Assembly (NCBI RefSeq): GCF_000017505.1
Contig: NC_009675.1
Coordinates: 4,716,501-4,780,500, forward strand
DNA from: Anaeromyxobacter sp. Fw109-5
GTDB taxonomy: Bacteria > Myxococcota > Myxococcia > Myxococcales > Anaeromyxobacteraceae
Length of the DNA: 64,000 bases
Direction of reading: 5' to 3'
Shown: positions 54,242-63,829 of the stretch, piece after piece
Layout of the letters: every line of letters starts with the position of its first letter
How positions within the stretch are numbered: the stretch's first letter is position 1
The notes under the pieces: generated by a model
What the model was told of the DNA's origin: nothing
The model's database searches: none
Seen by the model: only the letters and a program-made list of their open reading frames with translations
Translations under genes and position numbers: made by a program

Positions 54242-56206
54242 TCATCCCCGGCCCTGCGCGCAGAAGCGCCCGAGCGCCATGAGGGGGAAGTAGTGCCGGT
54301 ACAGGTGGTAGCGGAGGTAGAAGTGGCGCGGGAAGCCCGTCCCGGTGAACGCCTCCTCCTCCCACGAGCCCTGCGCCTCGCCGTCGGCGAGCTGGCGCTC
54401 CACGAGCCACGCGATCCCTCGCCGCACCGCCGCGTCGTCCGCGGCTCGGTACGCGAGCAGGCCCATCACGCCCCAGGCGGTCTGCGACGCGGTCGAGGGG
54501 CCGCGCCCCATCGCGGCGCGGTCCGCGTAGGACTCGAGCCCCTCGCCGAAGCCGCCGTCCGCGTTCTGCACCGAGTCGAGCCAGCCGAGCGCGCGCGCGA
54601 CCATCGGGTCGGACGCCGGCACGCGCTGGCGCGCGAGGCCGTTCAGCACGTTCGAGGTCCCGTAGACGTAGTTCACCCCCCAGCGGCCGTACCAGCTCCC
54701 CTCCGGCTCCTGCGCGCGGCGCAGGTAGGCCACCCCGCGCCGGCAAGCGGCGCGCAGGTGCGGCGCGTCCAGCATCCCGAACGCCTCGAGGACCCGTCCC
54801 GTGACGTCGGGGCTCGAGGGATCGCAGAGCGAGTCCATGTCCGAGAACGGGATCTCGTTCAGGAAGAGGCGGTCGTTGTTCACGTCGAACGCGGCCCAGC
54901 CGCCGTCCCGGTTCTGCATGCTCGCGACCCAGGCCGCCGCGCGCCGCACCGTCTCGCCGGCGCGCGAGGCCGGGTCGTGCTTCAGGAGCCCCACGATCAC
55001 CGCGGCCGTGTCGTCGACGTCCGGGTACCAGCTGTTCGCGTACTCGAAGGCCCACCCGCCCGGCTCGCCGCGCGGGTCGTAGACCTTCCAGTCGCCCCAG
55101 TCGTTCGTGAGCTGCATGCCCTCGATCCATCGGCGCGCGGCCACGAGCCGCGGGTCGGTGGGGCTCTCGCCGGAGTCGAGCAGCCCGATGAGCGCGAGGA
55201 TCGTGTCCCAGACCGGCGACTGGCACGCCTCGATGCGGAAGCCCTCCCGGTCCGACACCGCGAAGCGCTCGATGGCCTCCAGGCCGCGGCGGACCGGGGC
55301 CGCGTCGAGCCCGTGGCCGGCCACGTGGAGCGCGAGCACGCCGTTCAGCATGGGCGGGAAGATCCCCGCCCAGTCGCCGCTCGCCTCCTGCCGCGCGAGG
55401 ATCCACTCCTCGCAGGCGCGCAGCGCCTCGGTCCGGAGCCGGCCCAGGGGCGGGAGGTGGCGCAGGCGGTCGTGCACGCGGAGCCAGGCGTCGGCCGCGT
55501 TGAAGAAGGCCTTCCAGCCCGGCCCGTGCCGGCGCACGGTCTCCATCACCGACGTGCGGTAGGGGACCCGCTTGTCGCCGGGCCCGAGCCAGAGGTGATC
55601 CAGCCAGTCGCTCCCCGCGCCGCCGGGGAGCGCGAACACCGGGCGGTGGTGGAACAGCACGAACAGCGGCACCATCGTGGAGCGCGCCCAGCTCGCCAGC
55701 CGGTACACGTTCACGGGCGCCCAGCGCGGCAGGAAGATCAGCTCCGCCGGCACCGTGGGCACCGCCTCCCAGGGGAAGAGGCCGAACAGCGCGAGGTTGA
55801 TGCGCGTGAACACCCGCACGCGGGCGAGGCCCCCCGCGCCGCGGATGAAGCGCTCCGCCGCCCGCAGCCGCTCGTCCTCCCGGTCCAGCCCGAGGAGCCG
55901 CAGCGCGAGGTAGGCCTCGGCGGTGGTGGAGACGTCGCCGGGCAGGGTCGAGGCGATGCCGAAGCTCCCGTCGGCCTTCTGGCGGGAGCACAGGTAGCGG
56001 ACGAGCGCGTCGCGCCGTTCCTCCAGGTCCAGCCCCAGGGCCTGCCGGAGCAGCACGTACTCCGCCGTGACGGTGACGTTCGACTCGAGCTCCGCGCGCC
56101 AGTGATCGCGCTGCTGCGTGCGGTACAGGTACTGCGAGGCGGCCGCGGCGGCGCGGCCCGCGTCCTCGGCGAGGGCGTCCCCCGCGACGCGGACCTCGCC
56201 GCTCAT
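54242..56206 (-). CDS. shc: Squalene-hopene cyclase
   Basis: 654 aa. The catalytic DXDD is SWYPDVDDTAAV, and QW repeats recur (QTAWGVMGLLAYR, GSWYGRWGVNYVYGTSNVLNGL, DGGWAAFDVNNDRLFLNEIPF, GSFGIASTLPGDVSTTAEAYLAL). It cyclises squalene to hopene/diplopterol at the membrane face. The start at 56206 overlaps the upstream synthase by 4 bp (ATGA-type), implying coupled translation. The neighbours confirm a hopanoid operon. Confidence 0.97.
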   Translation of the reverse strand: MSGEVRVAGDALAEDAGRAAAAASQYLYRTQQRDHWRAELESNVTVTAEYVLLRQALGLDLEERRDALVRYLCSRQKADGSFGIASTLPGDVSTTAEAYLALRLLGLDREDERLRAAERFIRGAGGLARVRVFTRINLALFGLFPWEAVPTVPAELIFLPRWAPVNVYRLASWARSTMVPLFVLFHHRPVFALPGGAGSDWLDHLWLGPGDKRVPYRTSVMETVRRHGPGWKAFFNAADAWLRVHDRLRHLPPLGRLRTEALRACEEWILARQEASGDWAGIFPPMLNGVLALHVAGHGLDAAPVRRGLEAIERFAVSDREGFRIEACQSPVWDTILALIGLLDSGESPTDPRLVAARRWIEGMQLTNDWGDWKVYDPRGEPGGWAFEYANSWYPDVDDTAAVIVGLLKHDPASRAGETVRRAAAWVASMQNRDGGWAAFDVNNDRLFLNEIPFSDMDSLCDPSSPDVTGRVLEAFGMLDAPHLRAACRRGVAYLRRAQEPEGSWYGRWGVNYVYGTSNVLNGLARQRVPASDPMVARALGWLDSVQNADGGFGEGLESYADRAAMGRGPSTASQTAWGVMGLLAYRAADDAAVRRGIAWLVERQLADGEAQGSWEEEAFTGTGFPRHFYLRYHLYRHYFPLMALGRFCAQGRG

Positions 56207-57135
56207 TGCGCGTGACCGTTGGTGGCGGCGAGCGACGCGCGCCACAGGGCGCCCGGGACGAGCGCGAGCTTCTCGCTCGCGGAGAGGCTGGCCCGCCGGC
56301 GGAAGACGTCGTAGCGGTTGGCGCGGATCTTCTCGAGGATGGCGGAGTACGCGTCGACGGCGAACTGGAACGCCAGGCGCCCGCGCCCGTCGGCGAGGAG
56401 CGGGATGAGGGCCAGCCCCCGCTCGTAGAGGCCGCGCGCGCGCGCGATCTCGAAGTCCATGAGCGCCTTGAACCGGCCGTCCACGCGCCGCGCCGCGAGG
56501 TGCCCGTCGGCGAGGCCGAACAGCGCGAGGTCCTCCTCGGGCAGGTACACGCGCCCGAGGTTGAGATCCTCCCCCACGTCGCGGAGGATGTTCGTGAGCT
56601 GCATGGCCGTGCCGAGCGTCTTCGCGTGCTCGAGCGCCTCGGTGCCCTCCCGGTAGCCGGCGACCGGCGTGATCATGAGGCCGACGGTCCCGGCCACGCG
56701 ATAGCAGTACAGCTCCAGGTCGGCGAAGGTGCGGTAGCGCGCCCCCTCGAGGTCCATGAGCAGGCCGGCGACGAGGTCGTCGAAGGGCTCGAGGGGGATG
56801 GCGTGACGGCGCACCGTCTCGCCCAGCGCGACGAAGCGCGGCTGGGCGCTCTCCCCCCGCACCGCCCGGCGCAGCTCCGCCTGCATCCGGGCGAGCTTCG
56901 CGCGGATGTCGTCCGGCGTGTCGCCGGGCGCCGGGACGTCCACCGCGTCGTCGGCGACGCGCGCGAACCCGTACAGCGCGGCGATGTCGTTCCCGCGCTC
57001 GGGGCCGAGCAGCTTCGCCATCATGTGGAACGTCTTCCCGTGCACGCGCAGGATCTCCCAGCACTCCGCGAGCCCGGTGTGGACGAGCTGGGCGGCCGAG
57101 GGCTGCTCCGACGCCGGCATGGTCATGGTCTGCAC
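56203..57135 (-). CDS. Squalene/phytoene synthase-family protein (HpnC/HpnD-like)
   Basis: 310 aa. Two aspartate-rich motifs are intact: DDAVDVPAPGD and DVGEDLNLGRVYLPEED. YRVAGTVGLMITPVAG lies between them. It condenses two prenyl diphosphates head to head. The gene uses a GTG at 57135 with GGGGGGA four bases upstream; ATG at 57126 is an alternative. It overlaps the FAD enzyme gene upstream and shc downstream. HpnD, HpnC or true squalene synthase cannot be told apart by eye. Only one such gene is in the cluster, where HpnCDE pathways need two. Confidence 0.88.
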   Translation of the reverse strand: MQTMTMPASEQPSAAQLVHTGLAECWEILRVHGKTFHMMAKLLGPERGNDIAALYGFARVADDAVDVPAPGDTPDDIRAKLARMQAELRRAVRGESAQPRFVALGETVRRHAIPLEPFDDLVAGLLMDLEGARYRTFADLELYCYRVAGTVGLMITPVAGYREGTEALEHAKTLGTAMQLTNILRDVGEDLNLGRVYLPEEDLALFGLADGHLAARRVDGRFKALMDFEIARARGLYERGLALIPLLADGRGRLAFQFAVDAYSAILEKIRANRYDVFRRRASLSASEKLALVPGALWRASLAATNGHAQ

Positions 57136-58838
57136 GTGATCCCCCCTTCGAGATGGATGTCCGGGCCCGGCGCGGCGCGAGCGCGGCCGCGGCGCCGGGC
57201 GAGCCGCTCGTGGGCGCGGAGCGCCGCGATCTTCCCGGAGAGCGCGGCGGTGGGCACCGCACCGGGCCAGACGGTGAAGTGGCCGGCGGCGTGGAAGTTC
57301 GCGAGCGGCGTCTCGACGTGCGCGAGCGGGCTCGTGAAAGGGAAGCTGCGGAGGTTCAGCTCGAAGCCGCACGAGCCGCCGAACGCGTTTCGCGTGAAGC
57401 GCACCGTGGAGGGCGGCGCGCCCACGTCGAGGTGGACGACGCGCGCGGTGACGCCGGGGACGAGCCCCTCGAGCTTCTCGAGCAGCTCCCCGGCCACCCG
57501 CCGCTTGAGGGCGCGGTACGCCGCGGGCCGGGGCGGCGGCCGCGCCGGCTCGCTGGCCGGGTCGCCGCCGAGCCCGGTGCGCCAGCCGTCCTGCCAGTCG
57601 TGGCGGGTGAACGCCTGCACGACGAGGGCGGAGCGGCCCTCCGGCGCGAGCGACGGGTCGGCGAGGCCGTGCGCGGTCACCTCGAGGAAGGCGTTCTGGT
57701 GAGCGGCGGGGTCGGCGGGGTCGACCTCGGTGCGGCAGTCGAACGAGGGGAAGTAGAAGACGTGCGCGGTGCGCAGCCGCTCCCGCAGCGCCTCGGGGGC
57801 GAGGTCGAGGCCCAGGTAGACCGAGACGAGCGCGTCGGAGTGGCGCGCCTCGTCGAGCCGCGCGACCGCGCCCGCCGGGAAGCGCTCGCTCCCGATGAGG
57901 CGGTGGACCGCGTGGCGGTAGTCCCCCGTGTAGACGACCTCCTCCGCCGCGAAGCGCTCGCCCTTCGCGGTGCGGACCGCCACCGCGCGGCCCCCCGAGA
58001 CGTCGAGGGCGGTGACCGTGCGCCGGAACAGGAAGCGGGCGCCGCGCTCCTCCAGGCGCGCCACCCAGCGCTCGAAGAACGCCTGCAGCCCGCCCTCCGG
58101 GTACCAGTAGTCGTTCGCCCACAGGTGCCAGAAGGCGGAGGCGACGAAGACGTTCATGCGGGTGTAGCCGCAGCGCGAGAGCAGGTCGCGCAGCCCGGAG
58201 GGCGGGAGCTCGCGCCCGTACCACGCGGCGGCGTCGTCGAGGAGCAGGGTGCGGAGGTCGCGCAGCCGGCGGAGGAGCGCCGCGGGCGAGCGCACCTCCT
58301 CGCGCTCGAAGGCCCCGAGCGCCCAGCGCGTGACGCTCTTCCCGTTCCCGTCGCGCACGTACGGCACGCGGGAGGGGTCGAACAGCCGCTCGACGAGCGC
58401 GGAGGTCCGCTCGTGGAAGTCGAACACCCGCCCGAGCGGGACGGCGCTCTCCGGGAATCCCCGCTGCAGCGCCTCGCGGACGGCGCCGAGCGAGGTCACG
58501 TCCACGTCCACCCCCGGCATGACGAGGCGGTAGCGGGCGCGGCGGAAGCGCGCCAGGTCCGCGAGCCCGTACTGCGCGAGCAGCGGGAAGACGATGCCCA
58601 TGTCCTCGAACGACTGGCAGCCCACGTCGAAGTAGAAGCCGCGGCGGCGGATGCCCCCCATGAGCCCGCCGGGCTGGTGATCGTGCTCGAGCACGAGGAC
58701 GCGGTGTCCGCGCTGGCACAGCTCGGACGCGGCCACGAGCCCGGCGATCCCCGCCCCGACCACGATCGCGTCGAAGCGGCCCTCCGCCGCCTCGCGCGCG
58801 TCCCGGCGCGAGCGCGCCCTGGCCTCGGGCTCGGTCAT
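57123..58838 (-). CDS. FAD-dependent desaturase/oxidoreductase (HpnE/CrtI-like)
   Basis: 571 aa. FAD loop AIVVGAGIAGLVAASELCQRGHRVLVLEHDHQPGG, DVGCQSFEDMG, and a conserved C-terminal GGSCGFELNLRS, AGHFTVWPGAVPTAALSGKIAA. It belongs to the CrtI/HpnE/retinol-saturase group. HpnE is about 420 aa; this one is closer to CrtI or CrtISO-like enzymes in size. In this operon it may act on hydroxysqualene as HpnE does or on a carotenoid. It overlaps the idi2 gene upstream by 4 bp (stop/start ATGA) and the synthase downstream by 13 bp, so translation is coupled. Confidence 0.85.
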   Translation of the reverse strand: MTEPEARARSRRDAREAAEGRFDAIVVGAGIAGLVAASELCQRGHRVLVLEHDHQPGGLMGGIRRRGFYFDVGCQSFEDMGIVFPLLAQYGLADLARFRRARYRLVMPGVDVDVTSLGAVREALQRGFPESAVPLGRVFDFHERTSALVERLFDPSRVPYVRDGNGKSVTRWALGAFEREEVRSPAALLRRLRDLRTLLLDDAAAWYGRELPPSGLRDLLSRCGYTRMNVFVASAFWHLWANDYWYPEGGLQAFFERWVARLEERGARFLFRRTVTALDVSGGRAVAVRTAKGERFAAEEVVYTGDYRHAVHRLIGSERFPAGAVARLDEARHSDALVSVYLGLDLAPEALRERLRTAHVFYFPSFDCRTEVDPADPAAHQNAFLEVTAHGLADPSLAPEGRSALVVQAFTRHDWQDGWRTGLGGDPASEPARPPPRPAAYRALKRRVAGELLEKLEGLVPGVTARVVHLDVGAPPSTVRFTRNAFGGSCGFELNLRSFPFTSPLAHVETPLANFHAAGHFTVWPGAVPTAALSGKIAALRAHERLARRRGRARAAPGPDIHLEGGITCRP

Positions 58839-59887
58839 GTCCGGGGCGCCGCCGTGAGATCGCGAGCGTGGGAGAGCGGGCGGGCGCGCAGCTCGGAGAC
58901 GCGCGCGCAGCCGGTGAGGAACATGGCGAGCCGCAGCTCCTGGACGAGCCGATCGAGCTCCTCGGCCGCCGCCTCCCAGGACTGCTCCGCGGCCTTCAGC
59001 AGCGGCAGCGCGAGCGCCACCGCGTCCGCCCCGAGCGCGAGCGCCTTGGCGATCTCGATCCCGTTGCGGATCCCGCCGGACGCGACGACCACCCGATCCG
59101 GGAGCGCCTGCCGGCAGGCGGCGATGCTCTCCACCGTCGGGATCCCCCAGCGCGCGAAGGCCTCGCCGAGGCTCTTCCGCGCCGGATCGGCCGCGCGCAG
59201 GCTCTCGACCTTGGCCCAGGAGGTGCCGCCGAGCCCGCCGGTCTCCACCCCCGCCACGGGCAGCGCCGCGATCTTCCGCGCGGTGGTGCGGGAGATCCCC
59301 GCGCCGATCTCCTTCAGCAGCACGGGCACGCCGAGCTCCGGGATCACGGCGGCCAGCTTCGGCAGGAGCGCCGCGAAGCGCGTGTCCCCCTCGGGCTGGA
59401 TCGCCTCCTGCAGCGGGTTCAGGTGGAAGTTGAACGCGTCGGCGCCGACGTCCCGCACCAGCGCCCGCAGCTCCGCCACGCCCACGCCGTAGTTGAGCTG
59501 CACCGCGCCCAGGTTTCCGAAGAGGAGCCGGAGCTCCGGCGCGGCGGCGCGCACCGCGTAGCTGTCGCGGCTGGCCGGATCCTGGAGCATGCGCCGCTGC
59601 GACCCGAGCGCGAACGCGACGCCGCAGCGCTCCGCGGCGCGCGCGAGGCGCCGGTTCATCTCGCCCGCCCGCGCCGTCCCTCCCGTCATCGCGCCGACCA
59701 CGATGGGCGCCGCGAGCTTCTTCCCGAGGAGCTCCGTCTCGGTCCGCACCGCCGCGAGGTCCACCTCGGGCAGCGCGTCGTGATCGAAGCGCAGGGCGCC
59801 GAACCCGGTCGCGTCGCCGCCCGGGAGCTCGACCTGCTCCTCGAGGCACAGGGCGAGGTGACTGTCCTTCCGCTCGGCGATGGACAT
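58835..59887 (-). CDS. fni: Type 2 isopentenyl-diphosphate isomerase
   Basis: 350 aa TIM barrel. RKDSHLALCL near the start, VVGAMTGGTARAGEMNRRLA, FALGSQRRML, NFHLNPLQEAIQPEGD, VKEIGAGIS-like VLLKEIGAGISRTTARKI, GVETGGLGGTSWAKVESLR and VASGGIRNGIEIAKALALGAD are all typical. It interconverts IPP and DMAPP using FMN and NADPH, feeding the synthase downstream. AGGAGATCCGGG precedes the ATG. A stop/start overlap joins it to the FAD enzyme gene. Confidence 0.96.
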   Translation of the reverse strand: MSIAERKDSHLALCLEEQVELPGGDATGFGALRFDHDALPEVDLAAVRTETELLGKKLAAPIVVGAMTGGTARAGEMNRRLARAAERCGVAFALGSQRRMLQDPASRDSYAVRAAAPELRLLFGNLGAVQLNYGVGVAELRALVRDVGADAFNFHLNPLQEAIQPEGDTRFAALLPKLAAVIPELGVPVLLKEIGAGISRTTARKIAALPVAGVETGGLGGTSWAKVESLRAADPARKSLGEAFARWGIPTVESIAACRQALPDRVVVASGGIRNGIEIAKALALGADAVALALPLLKAAEQSWEAAAEELDRLVQELRLAMFLTGCARVSELRARPLSHARDLTAAPRT

Positions 59888-59898
59888 CCCGGATCTCC

Positions 59899-60909
59899 TC
59901 AGCCCATGAGCGACCGCACGGAGCGGACGACGTTCCCCAGGGTCGCCATCGAGTCCTGGACGGCGGAGGGCTCGTAGCCCGAGTGCACCATGCAGTCCGC
60001 GCAGCGCGGGTGGCGCCCGGCCCCGTACCGCTCCCACGCGGTGGTCTCCATGAGCTCCGCGAACGTCTTCGCGTAGCCGCCCTCGGAGAACAGGTAGCAG
60101 GGGCGCTGCCAGCCGAAGACGCTGTAGTTCGGGCTCCCCCACGGCGTGCACTGGTAGTCGCGGAGGCCGGAGAGGAAGTCGAGGTAGAACGGTGAGTGAT
60201 TGAAGCGCCAGCCGCGCTCGCGCGCGGGCGCGAGCACGCGGCGGAAGAGCGCGCGCGTCTCGTCCCGTCGCAGGAAGTGGTCCTGGTCCGGCGCCCGCTC
60301 GTAGCCGTAGCCGGGGGAGACGGTCATCCCCTCCACCCCGAGCGCCATCACCTCGTCGAAGAACCGGTGCACCTCCTCGGGATCCTGGCCGACGAAGAGG
60401 GTCGAGTTGGTGGTGACGCGGAAGCCGCGCGCCCGCGCCGCGCGGATCGCGGCCACCGCGGTCCGGTGGACGCCCGCGCGCTGCACCGACGCGTCGTGGC
60501 GCTCCTCGACGCCGTCGAGGTGCACGTTGAAGGTCAGCCGCTCGTGAGGCTCGAACTGCGGGAGCTTCTTCTCGAGCAGGATCGCGTTCGTGCACAGGTA
60601 GACGAACCGGCCGCGCTCGACGAGGCCGCGCGCGACGCGGGCGATCTCCGGGTGGAGCAGCGGCTCGCCGCCGGCGATGCTCACGACCGGCGCGCCGCAC
60701 TCGTCGGACGCCGCCCAGCACTGCTCGGGCGAGAGCGAGCTCCGCAGCACCGACTCGGGGTGCTGGATCTTCCCGCAGCCGGCGCACTCGAGGTTGCAGC
60801 GGAAGAGCGGCTCGAGCATCAGCACGAGCGGGTAGCGCGTCCGCCCGCGCAGCCGCTGGGACACGATGTAACGGCCGACCGCGACCGCCTGCTTCAGCGG
60901 GATGCCCAT
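59899..60909 (-). CDS. hpnH: Hopanoid radical SAM protein HpnH
   Basis: 336 aa. The iron-sulfur motif Cys38-x3-Cys42-x2-Cys45 lies in [32 protein letters not shown] and [18 protein letters not shown] follow, then [24 protein letters not shown]. HpnH joins the adenosyl group to hopene, making adenosylhopane, the first step of side-chain extension. The ATG at 60909 overlaps the end of hpnA by 16 bp. It precedes fni by 11 bp. Confidence 0.96.
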   Translation of the reverse strand: MGIPLKQAVAVGRYIVSQRLRGRTRYPLVLMLEPLFRCNLECAGCGKIQHPESVLRSSLSPEQCWAASDECGAPVVSIAGGEPLLHPEIARVARGLVERGRFVYLCTNAILLEKKLPQFEPHERLTFNVHLDGVEERHDASVQRAGVHRTAVAAIRAARARGFRVTTNSTLFVGQDPEEVHRFFDEVMALGVEGMTVSPGYGYERAPDQDHFLRRDETRALFRRVLAPARERGWRFNHSPFYLDFLSGLRDYQCTPWGSPNYSVFGWQRPCYLFSEGGYAKTFAELMETTAWERYGAGRHPRCADCMVHSGYEPSAVQDSMATLGNVVRSVRSLMG

Positions 60910-61961
60910 GCCGTCCTCCCCTGCCCCGCCCCCGCGAGATAGCCCCGCTCGGCGAACCACGCGATCGCGTCCTCGAAGGCCCGGCGGACCGGCGTCTGCG
61001 GCAGCCCGAGCTCGCGCACCGCCTTGCCGGCGTCGAAGAACATGCGGCGCCGCGACATGCGCACCGCCTCCAGCGCCACCGTGGGCGGCCGGTGCGTGAG
61101 GCGGGAGAGCGCGGTGTCGAGCGCTCCCACCGCGAGCGCGGCCGCGTACGGGAGCCGCAGGCGCGGCGCCGGACGGCCCAGGATCGCCCCCGCCTCGGCG
61201 AGGATCTCCGCGAGCGTCATGTTCCGGTGGCCGAGGATGTAGCGCTCGCCGACGCGGCCGCGCGCCGCGGCGAGCAGGTGCCCCTCCGCCACGTCGCGCG
61301 CGTGGACCACGTTCAGGCCCGTGTCCACGAAGGCGGGGAGCTTCCCGAGCGCGAAGTCCAGGAGGATGCGCCCGGTCGGCGTCGGCTTCACGTCCCAGGC
61401 GCCGACCGGCGCGGACGGGTTCACCACCACGACGGGGAGGCCGCGCGCGACGTAGGAGAGGGCCGCCCGCTCCGCCTCGAGCTTCGAGCGCTTGTAGTGG
61501 CTCGTGAGCTGCCCCGCCACGAGCGGCGTGTGCTCGTCGCAGGGCGCGGGCGCCGCCGCGAGACCGATGGTGCCGACCGTGGAGGTGTAGACCACCCGCT
61601 CGACGCCTTCGGCGAGGCACGCCTCCATGACGTGCACCGTGCCCTCGACGTTCGACGCGTAGAGCTCGCGCGGATCGCGCGCCCAGAAGCGGTAGTCCGC
61701 GGCGACGTGGAACACCCGCCGGCAGCCGCGCACCGCGCGGCGCACCGCCTCCGCGTCGCGGAGGTCTCCCTCGACGAGCTCGATCGGGAGCCCGTCCACG
61801 TTCGTGCGCGGGGAGAACGCCCGGACGAGCGCGCGCACCTCCACGCCCCGCTCGAGCAGGAGCCGCGCCACGTTCGCCCCGAGGAAACCGGTCGCGCCGG
61901 TGACGAGCACTCTTCCGCTCGCCCCCGGCGCCGAGCCGCTGTCGTCGAGAGATCCCGTCAT
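60894..61961 (-). CDS. hpnA: Hopanoid-associated sugar epimerase HpnA
   Basis: 355 aa extended [25 protein letters not shown] is the NAD loop; [17 protein letters not shown] and [15 protein letters not shown] supply the Tyr-x3-Lys. It is the HpnA type associated with hopanoid clusters; its exact substrate is not settled. It is the first gene of the operon, so the promoter should lie in 61962-62214. That region has several perfect palindromes (CCCACGTGGG at 62152-62161, CCTGATCAGG at 62181-62190) but no operator I can assign. GTG/ATG choice: ATG at 61961. Confidence 0.93.
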   Translation of the reverse strand: MTGSLDDSGSAPGASGRVLVTGATGFLGANVARLLLERGVEVRALVRAFSPRTNVDGLPIELVEGDLRDAEAVRRAVRGCRRVFHVAADYRFWARDPRELYASNVEGTVHVMEACLAEGVERVVYTSTVGTIGLAAAPAPCDEHTPLVAGQLTSHYKRSKLEAERAALSYVARGLPVVVVNPSAPVGAWDVKPTPTGRILLDFALGKLPAFVDTGLNVVHARDVAEGHLLAAARGRVGERYILGHRNMTLAEILAEAGAILGRPAPRLRLPYAAALAVGALDTALSRLTHRPPTVALEAVRMSRRRMFFDAGKAVRELGLPQTPVRRAFEDAIAWFAERGYLAGAGQGRTAWASR

Positions 61962-62214
61962 TGGCGCATCGCGGCGCGAGTGATCATCGCCTCACCGTGA
62001 ACCTCCGCCCCGCCGCGAGGCGTGTACGATCCATCCCGACCGCCTTCGGTGCAATGGAGCCGGGGTCGCCCGGATGCGGTCGCGCGAAGGTGTGCGACGA
62101 AAAGTGTGCTCCCGGATCAGGGGAGTCGCCCGTGTCATGTTGCCCGGGAACCCACGTGGGAGCGCGGGCGCAACGCGCTCCTGATCAGGGGCCTGCCGCA
62201 CGACCGAGCAGCGC
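61962..62214. other. Intergenic region with several palindromes upstream of hpnA
   Basis: 253 bp with no supported gene. CCCACGTGGG (62152-62161), CCTGATCAGG (62181-62190) and the direct repeat GATCAGGGG (62116-62124 and 62185-62193 approximately) stand out. It should contain the hpnA promoter and the 3' end of the small gene at 62215. Confidence 0.4.
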
Positions 62215-62454
62215 TCAGCCCGGCGGCAGCGCAGCCCCGTGGCGATGACCGGGCGCTGCCGCGCGGAGGTCGAGGCGCCGATCCCGGCTCGCGCAGCGAC
62301 GGCTGCGCCCGACGACCCCCCGGCAGGGCGCGTTCAGGAGCTCGTCCGCCACGCGGAACGCCTCGCTCGCCGGGGCGACGAACCGATCGACCCGCCCGCA
62401 CTGGCAGCAGCGGATCCGGAGGGTCACCGTGCCGTCGCTCGCGCTCTTCGCCAT
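62215..62454 (-). CDS. Small Cys-rich hypothetical protein
   Basis: 79 aa. MAKSASDGTVTLRIRCCQCGRVDRF has CCxxC, followed by VAPASEAFRVADELLNAPCRG and a basic tail with further Cys and His. A zinc-ribbon-like fold is possible in the first half. GGAGGCCGAAG directly precedes the ATG at 62454, which makes translation credible and fixes the start inside a longer opening. The C-terminal third (Arg/Ala/Gly-rich) could be unconserved. No family recognised. Confidence 0.55.
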   Translation of the reverse strand: MAKSASDGTVTLRIRCCQCGRVDRFVAPASEAFRVADELLNAPCRGVVGRSRRCASRDRRLDLRAAAPGHRHGAALPPG

Positions 62455-62611
62455 CTTCGGCCTCCGACGGCCACCTAAGCACGAGCCATGCCGCGCCCGA
62501 CCCGTGCTCGCACGCCCGCTACGGCCTCCCGTGCCTCGCGCGGTTAGATCGCGCCGTCCCCGGCGCGCCGCGCAGGCCCCACTGCGCAGCGCCTTGACCC
62601 GAGAGGTACGA

Positions 62612-63805
62612 ATGACCGAACGATCGAGCCTCCGCACGCGGGCCGTCGCGGGCGAGCCCGTGGACCCGACCTACCGCGCCATCGGGACCCCCGTCGTGCA
62701 GGCCACGAGCTTCGTCGTGGAGCCCGGCGAGGTCGGGTTCTCCGCCGCCGACATGCAGGAGGAGCAGCCGTACTTCTACGGCCGGTGGGGGTCCCCCACG
62801 GTCCGCGTGCTCGAGCAGCGCCTCGCCGACCTCGACGACGGCGAGGACGCGGTCTGCTTCGCGAGCGGGATGGCCGCGGCGTCGGGGCTGCTCCTGCACC
62901 TGCTGCGCGCCGGCGATCACGCGATCGTGAGCGACGTCTGCTACGCGGGCGTGGCGGAGCTCTGCGCCGGCGCGCTCCGCCGGCTCGGCGTCGAGATCAC
63001 CTTCGCCGACCTCTCGGACCTCGAGGAGGTGCGCGGGGCGCTGCGCCCGGGCACGCGGCTCGTCTACGCCGAGACCCCGGTGAATCCGACGCTGCGCCTC
63101 GCCGACGTGGAGGCGCTCGCGGACCTCGCGCACCGCGCGGGCGCGGCGCTCGCCGTCGACTCGACCATCGCGACGCCGTTCGGGCTCCGGCCGCTCGCGC
63201 TCGGCGCCGACTACGTGCTCCACTCGCTCACCAAGTACGCGTGCGGGCACGGCGACGCCCTCGGCGGCGTGGTCGTCGGGCGGCGCGCGGCGATGGCGGC
63301 GCTCCGGCAGGACGCGCTCGTCCACCTGGGCGCGGCGATGAGCCCCTCCTCGGCGAGCCTCATCCTGCGCGGGCTGGTGACGCTCCCGCTGCGGATGCGC
63401 GCCCACGAGGAGGGGGCGCGCGCGGTGGCGGAGTTCCTGGAGCGGCACCCGCGCGTCCGGCGCGTGCTGTACCCCGGCCTCGCCTCTCACCCGCAGGCGG
63501 AGCTCGCGCGGCGGCAGCTCCAGAACGCCTCCGGCCTGCTCGCCTTCGTCGCGGACGGAGGCGACGCGCTCGCGCGCCGGCTCGCGGAGCGGCTTCGCCT
63601 GATCCTGTACGCCGTCTCCCTGGGCAAGCACCGCAGCCTCGTGTACTTCCTGCCGACCGAGGATCTCCTGCGGACCTCCTTCCCGCTCCAGGGCGACAAG
63701 GCGGCGCGCTTCCGTGCGGTCGCCGGGGAGGGGCTGTTCCGCCTCTCCGTCGGGCTCGAGGCGCCGGAGGAGATCGTGGCGGATCTCGAGCAGGCGCTCC
63801 GGTGA
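62612..63805 (+). CDS. Cys/Met-metabolism PLP enzyme (cystathionine gamma-lyase/synthase-like)
   Basis: 397 aa. YFYGRWGSPTVRVLEQRLADL and CFASGMAAASGLLLHLL open the fold; the PLP Asp is in AVDSTIATPFGLRPLALGAD and the Schiff-base Lys in VLHSLTKYACGHGDALGGVVV. FPLQGDKAARFRAVAGEGLFRLSVGLE ends it. The family includes cystathionine gamma-synthase, beta/gamma-lyases and O-acetylhomoserine sulfhydrylase; the exact reaction is not decided. GAGAGGTACGA precedes the ATG. It stands alone. I looked for a SAM riboswitch in the 157-bp leader and did not see one. Confidence 0.88.
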   Translation: MTERSSLRTRAVAGEPVDPTYRAIGTPVVQATSFVVEPGEVGFSAADMQEEQPYFYGRWGSPTVRVLEQRLADLDDGEDAVCFASGMAAASGLLLHLLRAGDHAIVSDVCYAGVAELCAGALRRLGVEITFADLSDLEEVRGALRPGTRLVYAETPVNPTLRLADVEALADLAHRAGAALAVDSTIATPFGLRPLALGADYVLHSLTKYACGHGDALGGVVVGRRAAMAALRQDALVHLGAAMSPSSASLILRGLVTLPLRMRAHEEGARAVAEFLERHPRVRRVLYPGLASHPQAELARRQLQNASGLLAFVADGGDALARRLAERLRLILYAVSLGKHRSLVYFLPTEDLLRTSFPLQGDKAARFRAVAGEGLFRLSVGLEAPEEIVADLEQALR

Positions 63806-63829
63806 CGATCCGGCGCGCCCGGCGGCGCC

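Noticed and set aside
62455-62611. SAM or other sulfur-related riboswitch before the PLP enzyme gene
   Set aside because: No conserved core that I can recognise in the 157-bp leader.
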